A stretch of 64,000 nt of DNA from JAFEDN01 sp963712715 (GTDB taxonomy: Bacteria; Pseudomonadota; Gammaproteobacteria; Coxiellales; Coxiellaceae), in contig CAVQJI010000054.1 of NCBI GenBank assembly GCA_963712715.1, positions 74,251 through 138,250 on the forward strand, in the 5' to 3' direction. Both the position numbers and the translations under genes were made by a program. Of this stretch, positions 54,529 through 63,686 are shown one piece after another; position 1 is the first letter of the stretch, and each line of letters opens with the position of its first letter. The notes beneath the pieces are model-generated. The model was not told where the DNA came from. It made no database searches and was given only the letters and a program-made list of their open reading frames with translations.

Positions 54529-56341
54529 TCAAGCCTTCACGAACGCCCCTCGCGGGACGCGGCCGCTTCCGTCCGTCGTTCTTGCACGTGGATCTGCCGA
54601 TGACAGTTGGCATGCAGCAACTCCATGTTGTCGGCCGTGTCCGGACCGCCTCGGCTGCGCCAGATCCGATGGTGGATCTGACAGTCTTCCTCTGCGATTC
54701 GCAGCGGTTGACCGCAGACCCGACATCGTCCCTTTTGTTCCTTCCATAAGGTATTCGATCCGACTGCGACCCGCCAGCGTTTGGGCCAGTTGCCAACCCA
54801 GCCGTGCTTCCAGGTACAGTTCCCACTTCGGATCGTAGGGATTGACGGCGCTTCGGATCTTCACATAACGAATGATCTTCACCTTGGCTGCGGCCATCAA
54901 CTGGATCGGCCGGCCCTGGCCTTTCTGGTCCCGCAGCGTGCCGGTGAAGACCCAGTGGCGATGACCGTCGCGGCGGGAAATAGTTCTTCCTGATCCATTT
55001 CCGGCCCTTCTTCGGGTGCCGTCGCCGGCACCAGCGCCACACCATCTGGAAGATCCGATGATCCACGTACGCGAAGGTGCGTTTGCTCGCCGCATAACGG
55101 TGGTACATGGTCCAGCCCTTGATTTGTTGATTCAAACGCTGGATCAGTTCTCCGGCCGTCAGGCTGCCCGAGCTGTCGATCGTTTCCGGATCTTGGACAG
55201 GAACGTCTTGACGCTCTGCGACGACGGCTTGGTCAGGACCTTGCCGTTGCGATAGCGTCGTACGTTCTGCCCCAAGAAATCGAAGCCTTCCTCCACATGC
55301 GTGATCCGGGTCTTCTCGTGGGAGAGCTCGAGCCCTCGTTCCTTCAAGAAGTGAGCCACGAGAGGTTGGACTTGATCACGAAGAAGTTCCTTCGATGTGC
55401 CGGTGATCAAGAAGTCATCCGCATAGCGGACCAGGTGGACTTTGTTCATCCGTTGTTGCTTCGGCGTCTTGGCGAAGTGTTCCGCCAGGAGCCGTTGCAG
55501 TCCATCCAGGGTCCAGTTCGCCAGCGCGGGTGAGACGATCCCGCCTTGAGGTGTTCCTTCCGTGGTGGCGAACCAGGCGTGCTTCTCCAGGAAACCCGCT
55601 TTCAACCATTTCCCCAGCACCTGCCGGTCCATGGGGACGTGTGTCAAGAGCCATTCATGGCTGATCTTATCAAAGCAAGCTTTGATGTCGCCCTTCGAGA
55701 ATCCATTCTGGACCGTGCCGATGGCTCAACAGGATATGGGTCTGAGCCATCGCATCGGCACAGCGGCGTTCCCGCCGAAAGCCATAGGAATGGCCGTCGG
55801 CTTGGGATTCCGCGATGGGATCGAGACCGAGCAAGTGGAGAGCCTGCATGGCTCGATCGGTCATCGTGGGAATCCCGAGGCCTCGCCGTTTGCCGTTGCT
55901 CTTGGGGATGTACACCCGGCGGAGCGGTTGCGGTTGATAACCGTGCCGACGCAGGGTGGCGAAAGCGGCCGACTTGGCCTCCGGTGTGTTCCAGAGGACT
56001 CCGTCCACACCGGGAGTCTTCGCACCCGAATTATTGACAACTCGTAAGATGGCCAGAGCCCGGCCAGCGAACGAGTGCGTGAGCAGATAGACCAGAGCCT
56101 TGACTTTATTCCATCTGCCCTCCGCGACAGCCTTCACGATACGCGCCTGGAGCCGACGGACCGTGCGCCAGACTTTCTTCCATTGATGGAGTGCCAGTCG
56201 GGCGTACGCTCGGGAGCCGCACCAGCGAGCATTTCTGCCGCCGACATATCTGCTTGTCTCCCTTAGTCGGTTGGCCGAGGTCCTCTCGTGACGGAACACC
56301 CGAGGGAAGTCAGCCCGCTTTCGCGGCGAGGGGGATGTCAT
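54529..56341 (-). pseudogene. Second group II intron reverse transcriptase with HNH endonuclease, frameshifted
   Basis: Begins at 56341 with an intron-ORF N-terminus (LALHQWKKVWRTVRRLQARI; NNSGAKTPGVDGVLW; RRVYIPKSNGKRRGLGIPTM). A frame change near 55,660 leads to TEGTPQGGIVSPALANWTLD and VHLVRYADDFLITGTS, the catalytic YADD box. The maturase region (QQIKGWTMYHRYAASKRTFA) and an HNH endonuclease (RCRVCGQPLRIAEED, IHHRIWRSRGG, LLHANCHRQIH) follow in further frames. The full RT-maturase-endonuclease order marks a mobile intron, now broken by three or more indels. It is unlike the first reverse transcriptase in sequence. Confidence 0.8.
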
Positions 56342-56820
56342 CCGTGGGCGGACTCACCCTCTATCCGATCCATTACAGACCGGCGTTCGCTTCCTCCCTC
56401 ATCCCTTCCCCGCTGCCTCATCAGCTTCCTTTGCAGTCGGCCTTCCCTCGCGGGGAGGCAACGGGGTTACTTCGTTCATCTCCTCGATCGCTCCGGGGTA
56501 AGGTCGTGCCTTTCGGCCGGTGGTGCGTCATCCGCGACGGGGGACATTGCAACCCCCGTACCTGGCCACGTACCGTTTTGGTCCGAGCCTGACAGCATCT
56601 TTGGCTCGTCTTTGTTTACGGCCTTTATCAGCACTTCACCTGGGTTGACCTGACCCGGACTGCTGGCCCCCGACCGCCGTGATGCTGGCAGTCGCCGTGT
56701 CGGCTCGCGCGTCCACGGCCGATCCGAAGATCGAGGTTACGTTGTCCCCCAGGCTTCGGACCTCGCCGTTGCCGGTGACGCCCGCTGGGGTAGCAGACCG
56801 ATGGCGGAACATCGGGTAAT
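56342..56820 (-). other. Intron 5' region and fragment of an unknown gene
   Basis: 56,342-56,640 upstream of the reverse-transcriptase start has no gene and probably forms intron domains. From 56,640 to about 56,800 the minus strand reads ATPAGVTGNGEVRSLGDNVT and SAVDARADTATASITAV before TGA, which looks like the end of a secreted beta-rich protein; it has no start in the window segment and no recognised family. Confidence 0.3.
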
Positions 56821-57145
56821 GTCAGAAGCCCTCCTTTGCATAACGCATTACAGATCGAGAAGACGCTACGAATCGCACGCAACGGAGAAAAAAGACACTC
56901 CTCGCCGAACACCACCCCCGCGCCGGTGTCCCCACCCACGGGGCGACGCGGGGGAAACGACTTGGATTTCGCCCCGCGCCGGGCCCCGGCCGACGGCCGA
57001 TCCGCGAGGCTCGCTCGCCCCGCTCGTGCCGGACCGCTCCTCGCGACGCGGGTCGGGCCCTCGGCCAGTCGATCCCGCCGGGCCGAGTGCATGCATCGTG
57101 GCGGCAGCGGCGTCGAAGCGGCCCGGCGCATTTGAAGCCCAGAAA

Positions 57146-57203
57146 GCCCATAGAGGGCCACTCCCAGAGGTGCCTCTATGGGCATCGGTGGCCCTCTATG
57201 GGC
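57146..57203. repeat. Perfect 16-base inverted repeat
   Basis: GCCCATAGAGGGCCAC at 57146-57161 is exactly complementary to GTGGCCCTCTATGGGC at 57188-57203. A third partial copy, CCTCTATGGGC, lies in the loop at 57173-57183. No T-run follows, so a terminator is unlikely; an interspersed repeat or small palindromic element is more probable. Confidence 0.6.
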
Positions 57204-57289
57204 GTCTTCGAAGGGGATCGCCCCGCGGGGATGAGCGCCTTCGTGACGCCGCGCCTCTTGGGACATCCGGGCAACTCGGGGCGGGATCG

Positions 57290-57420
57290 GCACCGGCTCG
57301 TCCCGTCCCGGCCGTCGCCCTCCGGCCGACCGGCCCGGCCCGGCATCGTCCCCGACGGGTTCGGAGCGGGCGGCAGCCCGGTCTCGCCCGGCTCGCGGCA
57401 ACTCCCAGCGGGGACTACGG
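57290..57420. repeat. Dispersed GC-rich intergenic repeat, copy 1
   Basis: A stretch rich in CGGCC and GACCGGCCCGG that is repeated with variations at 58,500-58,630 (longest common part GTCCCGTCCCGGCCGTCGCC and its continuation) and more weakly near 58,670 and 62,610. The copies lie between genes, so this is probably a genome-wide intergenic repeat of the GC-rich organism. The long open frames crossing it on both strands are not credible genes. Confidence 0.5.
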
Positions 57421-57522
57421 CCCCGGGCCGCCGCGATCGCCCGGACGGACCAGCGAAGCGGACCGAAAGTCCAGACCTTCCGCGACGATTCGCAACCGAT
57501 CAAAATCCGATCGCCCGCCGCA

Positions 57523-57828
57523 CTACTGCGTGAGCCCGAGATCATTCAAGCTCCCGCCGAGCGCGAACAGCCCGCGGAACAACAAGTCGAGCGAGACGTC
57601 CGCCGCTCCGGCCTCCATCTTCGCGACTCGGGACTGGCTGGATTTCAGCTTCCTGGCGACCTGCTCCTGGGTCAGATGTTGCTGCTCCCGGCGGGCCCGG
57701 ACCGCCCGGCTGACGGCGAGCCGCAGCTCGACCAGCCGCCGCTCCTCGGCCGTGAGCTCGAGAAAATCTTCGGCGTCCTCGAAGACGAACCCGGCCAATT
57801 CCAAGGCCCGCCGTTTCTCTTTGTTCAT
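57523..57828 (-). CDS. XRE-family antitoxin (HigA-like)
   Basis: 101 residues from the ATG at 57828, which overlaps the toxin stop; the frame to 58023 only reflects open GC-rich sequence. A helix-turn-helix at about residues 45-85 (RREQQHLTQEQVARKLKSSQ, then SRVAKMEAG) is followed by a short C-terminal helix. Toxin-first order with a HigA-like antitoxin second is the usual higBA arrangement. Confidence 0.78.
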   Translation of the reverse strand: MNKEKRRALELAGFVFEDAEDFLELTAEERRLVELRLAVSRAVRARREQQHLTQEQVARKLKSSQSRVAKMEAGAADVSLDLLFRGLFALGGSLNDLGLTQ

Positions 57829-58205
57829 CCGCCTCCTCCTTTCCTGGCTTCCGTCGCCGCTTCGTCGTAACGCTTCAGGACTCGCTGGCAATCGTCGATG
57901 TCGTGCTTCGACGTCCGACGGGTGGTCTTCGAGAAGACCCCGGCGATGAGAATAGCATCCGGATCGAGCCGGTATACGACCCGCCAAATCCGGTTCTCGT
58001 CCCGGACCCTGACTTCGTGGCACCGCGGTCCGATGCTCGGCATGGGCCGCGAATGCGGCATCCCGAGCATTTCCCCCTCCTGGAGCCGGCGAGATGGGTT
58101 CCCCGTCTCCACCCTCGCCTCTGTCGAGAAGGGCGGAGTCTTGATCTCGCCGCGAAGTCGCACCAGCGGCTTCCGCGCCGGACGTCCTTCCTCACTCGGA
58201 CTCAT
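57825..58205 (-). CDS. RelE/HigB-type toxin (phage Gp49-like)
   Basis: 126 residues. LVRLRGEIKTPPFSTEARVE, MPHSRPMPSIGPRCHEVRVR, WRVVYRLDPDAILIAGVFSK and KTTRRTSKHDIDDCQRVLKR are the blocks of the Gp49-like/RelE toxins, which cut ribosome-bound mRNA. The conserved Lys/Arg residues in the last block are present. The true start may be later than 58205, where the family usually begins. The stop overlaps the antitoxin. Confidence 0.78.
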   Translation of the reverse strand: MSPSEEGRPARKPLVRLRGEIKTPPFSTEARVETGNPSRRLQEGEMLGMPHSRPMPSIGPRCHEVRVRDENRIWRVVYRLDPDAILIAGVFSKTTRRTSKHDIDDCQRVLKRYDEAATEARKGGGG

Positions 58206-59052
58206 GTTGACGCAGTCTATGTCCGAACTGACATGGCGTCAAGCCGCTTCGGGTCGGTTCGAGCCGGTCTCCCGACGACCGACGGAACGATCTTGGGAGC
58301 ACCCAGTGGCCGCGATTGACGCTGCAGAAGCCATGCGCATGGGTCATGCGGAAGACTTTCTCAATGCCGCCGGAAATCTGGCGGCGCGGCCTTCGGTCGC
58401 GATCAAAGCCGAGCTGCGAGCGTCGGCGACCGATCCGCTCGGGTGCGAGGAGGTCGGCAACCGAGAATCGGCACCAAGTCCGCCCTTCGGCTCGATCGTG
58501 GCCGGGGACCGACCGGCCCGTCCCGTCCCGGCCGTCGCCCTCCGGCCGACCGGCCCGGCATCGTTGACGACGGGTTCGCATCGGGAGCCGGCTCGGTTTC
58601 GCCCGGCTCGCGCCGCTCCCCGACGCAGGGATGCCGCTCCGGGCCGTCCCGGTCGCCCGGCCGGAGTGCCCGTCTGGACCGATCGGCCCGACAGCCCGCG
58701 ACGATTCGCTGCCGACGGCCCGGCGGCGGCCGGCCCCAGCCTGGGTCGCGGTCCGTCTTCTCGATCGACGGCCTCCGACGGCGGTGACTCCCCTTCTCCA
58801 CGGGTATCGGCAGCCCACGACCAGCGAATGGCGGTAGCAGTCCTCGCAGTCTCGAGGGCCATTCGGCCTTGCCAGTGACGAAGCGGATCGAGGCGAGCCC
58901 GATCCGAGTGCCAGCCCGGAGTTAGCTCGGTGACATCACCGGGAGAGTCGGAACCCCGATTCGGTCCGCGTTGCCGGTCAATCGGTTGTGTCGTACGATA
59001 AAGGTCGTCGCTCGCTCGCCCGAAAGGCATCATCGTCTCGGGAGCCCTTCCC
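58206..59052. other. Intergenic, GC-rich, with dispersed repeat copies
   Basis: Long open frames exist on both strands but none has family resemblance or a ribosome site; their protein text is Arg/Pro/Ala-rich noise. It includes copy 2 of the dispersed repeat (58,500-58,630) and a related piece near 58,680 (GCGACGATTCGCTGCCG). Confidence 0.45.
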
Positions 59053-59790
59053 ATGCCGTTCCCTCCACCCATCGACCCAACCCGCCGGGCCGACCGAGCC
59101 GCCCGGCAACGGGGCGATCCCGCCGCTGGAGAACGGCGACCGCCTGACCCCGAGGAGTTCGAACGACGCTACGACGCCATGCCGAACCTCAAGAGGGCCG
59201 AGCTCATCGAAGGAGAGGTTTACATGCCGTCACCGGTCCGCCAGGCGACTTCAGTGAGGCCGCAGTCTTGGCTCGTCTCTGGTTGGGAAATTCCGAGGCG
59301 GAATACCCCGGGCGTCGAGGTCGGAGATAACGGGACGCATCCGGCTCGACCCCGAGAACGAACCGCAGCCCGACGGCCTCCTGTTCATCCGGCCGGAGCG
59401 GGGCGGGCAGATGCAAATCGGCGAGGACGATTACGTCGAAGGGCGCCGGAGCTGCGTCGCGGAGGTCGCACCAGCAGCGTCAGCATACGACCTGGGGAAG
59501 AAGCTCCATGCCTACCGCCGGCAACGGGGGTGCGCAGGTGCTCTGGTCTGGCGGGTACTCGATCGCCAGGTCAACTGGTATGGTGAACCGCGACGGGCGC
59601 TTTCGAGCCGGTCCAGGCCGCCGGCTGATGGGATCCTCCGGAGCGAGGTGTTTCGGGGCCTCTGGCTTGATGCGGCCGCCCTGGTTCGGCACGATCGGGA
59701 AGGGCGGTTCAGGCGGCCCTCCAGCGGGGCCTGGACTCACCCGAGCACGCCGAATTCGTGGCCCGTCTGGCGCGGGGTCGTCCGGCCTGA
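59053..59790 (+). pseudogene. Uma2-family (DUF820) nuclease, frameshifted
   Basis: The start at 59053 gives a Pro/Arg-rich N-terminus, then PDPEEFERRYDAMPNLKRAE and LIEGEVYMPSPV, the beginning of the Uma2 PD-(D/E)XK-like domain. Coding continues in other frames: TPGVEVGDNGTIRLDPENEP, QPDGLLFIRPERGG, the catalytic-type VAEVA block (degraded here) and YDLGKKLHAYR, VWRVLDRQVNW and WLDAAALVRHDREG, to TGA at 59788. Three or more indels. These nucleases are abundant in planctomycetes and cyanobacteria and their role is unclear. Confidence 0.72.
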
Positions 59791-59956
59791 GAAGATGCGG
59801 ATGATTCGGCCGCACCGATCGCGCGTGCAATCGGCTCGAATCCACCGGCTCCGCGTCATCCCCTCGACGCGCCGCTTCCGGCCGGCGCGCGTGCGCCGGC
59901 CTGGGCGAAGCCAAACAGGGGGACGGAGTGAATTGCCAGAGAAGTGCCAGTTCAGA

Positions 59957-60414
59957 TCATTCGGTCCGTCCTATCCTCGCGGCCCGGGCCAGCCGGGCGG
60001 CGTCGGGACGGGACCGGCGTACGCCTTCCCATTCAAACATGATATAAATAGGCGTCCTCAATATAAACGTCTCCCGCCTGGTCCCCCTGATCCGCTCCGG
60101 CCTCCGAGTCGGTCGCCTGGCGAGGAAGTCGATGACCGCCTTCGCGACCGGGTCGTCCGGGGCGACGAGCTTCACCTCGAAAGGACCGATCGCGAGATCC
60201 GGCAATTGTCTCCTCGTCCGGCCCAAGGCCGAGTAGGCTTCAAAAGACCGATCTCCTGATCGACCGCGTCGGAGGCGATGTGGAGGTACCACTGGTCGGC
60301 CTCGCTCCTGTAGAACCAGAAGGCGGCCTTGACGTCGAAACCGTCCCGCCTGAGCTGGTCGACCAGCTTCGTGACGTCATCGATCTGAGGGCCTACCAAC
60401 GTCGCTTGATCCAT
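59957..60414 (-). pseudogene. Hypothetical protein behind the HEPN gene, one frameshift
   Basis: ATG at 60414 overlapping the end of the HEPN gene by 22 bases. The first frame reads VGPQIDDVTKLVDQLRRDGF and AAFWFYRSEADQWYLHIASD; the second, 59957-60292, reads LAIGPFEVKLVAPDDPVAKA and VIDFLARRP. The coupling to a HEPN gene suggests a functional pair, perhaps a substrate-binding or neutralising partner; the family was not recognised. Confidence 0.5.
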
Positions 60415-60908
60415 GGGAGCACCGCGTGTGCGGCGTCGCGATCGCCGCGATGAGTTGTTGGGCCTGGGCGTGCGCCTGGCGTCGGGACCGGCCCTCCTCG
60501 GTCGAGTCCTTGACGATGTCCCAGTTCGTCCCCAGGACGGATGGTGGCGGCATCGGCGTCTCGTTGGGCCGTCAAGCCCGCGGTCTCGACCAGCTTATCG
60601 ATGTCAGTTGAGTAGTCATCGTGTATCGCTTTCGGCTTGGGAGGGTAATCGTCCTGGCTCGTCTGACGAGCGATGCAAGCCTTGAGCCCGCACTCGACGG
60701 CGTATCCGGCCGGGTATTACGCCGGCAAGGAAGTAGGTCGGGGCTTCCAGCCCGACGGCCTTGAAAGTCGGGCTGGAAAGCCCGACCTACGTGAGGATCT
60801 TTCGTGCCGGGGTAATAATCTGGCCCCGTCGTACTTCCCCTGGGCGAAGAGCACGGCCGCCTCGTCGATCCGCACATAGGCGAGTTGCTGGAAGTCGCCC
60901 CGATTCAT
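60393..60908 (-). pseudogene. HEPN-domain protein, interrupted by a palindromic repeat
   Basis: Starts at 60908 with MNRGDFQQLAYVRIDEAAVL and FAQGKYDGA. After the palindrome at 60733-60790 coding resumes as AGYAVECGLKACIARQTSQD, DIDKLVETAGL and, after one more indel, TNWDIVKDSTEEGR and HAQAQQLIAAIATPHTVLPW. This is the HEPN pattern (residues A-E-C-x-L-K-A). HEPN proteins often act as ribonucleases or toxins with a nucleotidyltransferase partner; none is adjacent. The insertion destroys the central helix. Confidence 0.7.
60733..60790. repeat. 58-base palindromic interspersed repeat
   Basis: Starts GTAGGTCGGG, ends CCCGACCTAC, and contains TTCCAGCCCGAC and GTCGGGCTGGAA around a short loop, so that the whole is a near-perfect hairpin. 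Sequences of this type, translating as RAGKPDL or similar, are frequent in planctomycete genomes (from memory). It sits inside the HEPN gene and was evidently inserted there. Confidence 0.7.
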
Positions 60909-61427
60909 CGCGTCCCCTGGGCCCTCAGCCTGCGATCGATCGATGATATACGAGCCGGGCTCCGAGGGCCATGCCGCCCGAGGCACAGCGAGCCGGTGCC
61001 GAGGGGCGAGTTCATCGTGGGCCCAGCGAAAGAAGGCATCGATTGACGAAGAGGGCGGGTGTTTCGGAAACGCGTCGCGGGTCTGCCGGGATGGTCGCCA
61101 ACTTTTCTGTCCCAAGTTGCAATTCGGGCTGCCTAGCACGGTAAAGGGACCGAGCCGGGGGCTGCGCCGGACAGCAACGCAGCGATGCACGGCCCATCCG
61201 GGGCGGGGCGTTCCCGATCCTGGGGAGCCGATACCTTGGAAGCGGCCGGCGGTGGTACCCAGTCACGGTGTCTGGAGGATTCGCGCTCTGCTGATGGGGA
61301 TTCGCACGGGATCGTTGCGGCCTCCCTCCGAGTGGCGCTGATGCCGGTTCTCTCGCTCTGCCCCGCGATTCGGCCAGTCGCCCCTCGGGTTCCCCTCGGC
61401 CCTCCTGACTTCAGAGGAGAATGACCC
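60909..61427. other. Intergenic region
   Basis: No credible gene on either strand. Open frames here are a consequence of high GC. A ribosome-site-like GAGGAG lies at the right end before the amidase start. No repeat was recognised. Confidence 0.4.
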
Positions 61428-61846
61428 ATGTCATGGGAGTCCGCGAAGGCGTCGATCTTCCGGTCCCATGCCGCGAAGCACAGTACCGGCCGGTGCCGCA
61501 CAGCATGTTCGGGAAGCGATCGAAGCGGGAGGCGCGAAGCTCGTCCGCCACGGCTCTGCCAAGGATTACGGTTCCAGCCTGACGGCCGTCGGGTTTGTCG
61601 GGATCCCGTCCGACTCGACCTACCGGCATCGCGCCGGCGACGTCGGGATCGTCCAGCCGATCAGCGGACATCCTCACGGGCACATGGCGATGTTCGACGG
61701 CAAACACTGGATTTCCGATTTCGTGCAGTACCACGGGCTCTATCCTGGTCAAAGCTACCGGACGGCCAAGCCTCCGTACGCGATCTATCGCTATCCGCCT
61801 GGGCCGGCCCGGACGTCGTTCCACTCGCGTCCAGCTTGGCGTAGGA
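61428..61846 (+). pseudogene. Peptidoglycan amidase-like protein (NlpC/CHAP-like), one early frameshift
   Basis: Start at 61428, with GAGGAG upstream. The first frame reads IFRSHAAKHSTGRC with the likely catalytic Cys; an indel near 61,500 moves coding to the frame of HVREAIEAGGAKLVRHGSAK, VGIVQPISGHPHGHMAMFDG with the catalytic His, KHWISDFVQYHGLYPG and PYAIYRYP. Cys-His order and spacing fit NlpC/P60- or CHAP-type amidases, including secreted antibacterial ones. There is no signal peptide. The end of the gene is uncertain, as the frame continues into noise. Confidence 0.6.
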
Positions 61847-62067
61847 CGGGAGGAAGAATAATAGGAACGTGCAAACGGGTCGGGAGCGGTTTCCGACTTC
61901 CCGCCGATCGAAGGGTTCAGGAGCCGCTTCCCGACCCCCTCCCGACTTCCTGGTCACTGACTGCTCTCTGTTTCCCGTACAGCGAGGCTCGCCATCGAGA
62001 TCGGACGGACGCTGAAACACCACTGAGGACGAACCACTGGAAGTAGCGACGACTCAACAGGGATGGA

Positions 62068-62397
62068 TTGATGCGGCGGATGCGGACTTCCAAGCTGCTG
62101 CGCACGACGTTGCCCCCGAACGGCCCCATCGCGTACACGGATCTGGTGAAGGCCGCGTGGAAGTCGTTCGCCTACGTGCAAGAGCTTCGAGGGACCAACG
62201 CCTACAGCGGCAACAACGTCCTGGCCTGTGCGGAGCATTACGCGTACGGCCGGGTCGTCGTCTGCGCGGGCGGCATTTTCATCTTCCCGTATCTGGTATC
62301 TGGAAGTCTCACCTATCAGGCCGCGAAAGAGGTGTTCGAGAAAGTGGGTCTCCTGCAGGAGTTCGGCGACCGATCAGTCAGGGCAACGGCCGCGTGA
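62068..62397 (+). CDS. Hypothetical small protein downstream of the amidase
   Basis: Up to 109 residues. The middle reads ACAEHYAYGRVVVCAGGIFI and FPYLVSGSLTYQAAKEVFEK, with a weakly hydrophobic segment. It lies about 220 bases downstream of the amidase in the same direction. An immunity protein for the amidase is a possible reading, not supported by any motif. Confidence 0.4.
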   Translation: MMRRMRTSKLLRTTLPPNGPIAYTDLVKAAWKSFAYVQELRGTNAYSGNNVLACAEHYAYGRVVVCAGGIFIFPYLVSGSLTYQAAKEVFEKVGLLQEFGDRSVRATAA

Positions 62398-62826
62398 CGC
62401 CGGCGTCTCTGGACCAACTCAATGCGTCCATCAAGGGCGCCGAGGCCGGATTGGCACTGCACTACGGATCGTACGTGGGCTGAGCCCATGAGGGTCGGCG
62501 GCGGACCTCGGATTGGAGCCGGTGTCGCGGAGCCGGTGTCGATCCTGTTTTCCCGGGGCGATGAGAAGCGATCGGGGATCGGAGAATCGGCACGCCTGCC
62601 ACGGTCCGCTCGATCCCGGCCGGGGCCCGACCGGCCCGGCATCCCGCGACGATTCGGGTCCGCTGGTGGTCGCGCCACTGAAGCAGGTGCCAGTCGGGGC
62701 TGGTGTCGTGGCCCGATCGCCCCATCGTGCGATCTCGCTCCCGATGTCCAGTAACGGCTCAGTGGGCCAAGAATGATCATCAGAGGGTGGCCTGCTCCCC
62801 ATTTCTTGGTCCAGTGATAATGGGGG
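62398..62826. other. Intergenic with weak copy of the dispersed repeat
   Basis: No convincing gene. The segment near 62,600-62,660 (GGGGCCCGACCGGCCCGGCA and a following CGCGACGATTCGGGTCCG) resembles the dispersed repeat at 57.3 and 58.5 kb. The right end is the boundary of the IS3-type transposase. Confidence 0.4.
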
Positions 62827-63682
62827 TCACCTGTTCGTCGATTCAGTAGACGAGGGATCGGGCAGGTCTTCATCGATAGGCACATACCTCACACAAGTCG
62901 CCGAGAATTCGGCCGGTGTCTGGTATCCCAGGGAACTGTGCGGGCGTTCGGTATTATACTCCTCCTTCCAGAGCGCGGCCAACGCCCGGGCCTGCGGTTC
63001 GTTCTCGAACTCCTCGCGGTTGAGGAACTCGTCGCGGAGCTTGCTGTGAAACGACTCCGCGTATCCGTTCTGCCACGGGCTCGCCGGCGCGATGTACAGC
63101 GCCCCGGAGCCGGTCCCCTCCAGCCACGACCGCACCACCTCGGCCGCGAATCCGGCCCGTTGTCGCTCCGCATCCGGCACGGCGGGCCGCCGCGCCGGGC
63201 TGCGACCTCGGCCAGGATGATCCGGATGTCCTCGGCGGTCATGCCTCCGGCGCGCCTCCAACACCAGGCATTCTCGGGTGTACTCATCAACGAGACTCAA
63301 CCACTTGAGGCTTCGGCCGTCACTGGTACGATCGAAGATGAAGTCCCATGTCCATACATCGTCTTTGCCGCGCGGGCCGGAGATGGCAGGCGTTCTTGTC
63401 CTGTCCATGCTCCCGGCGGGGCTTGGGATTGGCCCGCGGCTGGGCCACTTTCAGCCCCGACTCGCGGTAAAGGCGCCGGACCGCCTTCTTGTTGACCGTC
63501 CAGCCCTCGCGCACCAGGAGGGCCCAGATGGCCGGTAGCCGTGCCGTCGGTGTCCCCGGCCAGATCCTGGATACGTGAGCCAACGGAGCCTCCTCGTCGC
63601 GGAAGACGGGCGCGTCGCGGAGGCTGGAACGGGACAGGTCGGCGCCCGGGCCACGCAGCGTTGAACACGTCGAATGCGTCAC
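62827..63682 (-). pseudogene. IS3-family transposase OrfB, frameshifted
   Basis: The N-terminal part (RLPAIWALLVREGWTVNKKA, VRRLYRESGLKV) is the HTH_21-like domain of IS3 OrfB. The rve integrase core follows: WTWDFIFDRTSDGRSLKWLS with the first Asp and VDEYTRECL, a DNGP-type second Asp in another frame (MRSDNGPDS), and the third acid in NGYAESFHSKLRDEFLNREE. The end is HSSLGYQTPAEFSA. Two frame changes. No OrfA is visible upstream, since the ISL3-type gene follows directly. Confidence 0.78.
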
Positions 63683-63686
63683 GTAA

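Noticed and set aside
56801..58878. Very long plus-strand ORFs (over 300 codons) in the GC-rich part
   Set aside because: High GC removes stop codons; the proteins are Arg/Pro/Ala-rich, and well supported TA genes lie on the other strand.
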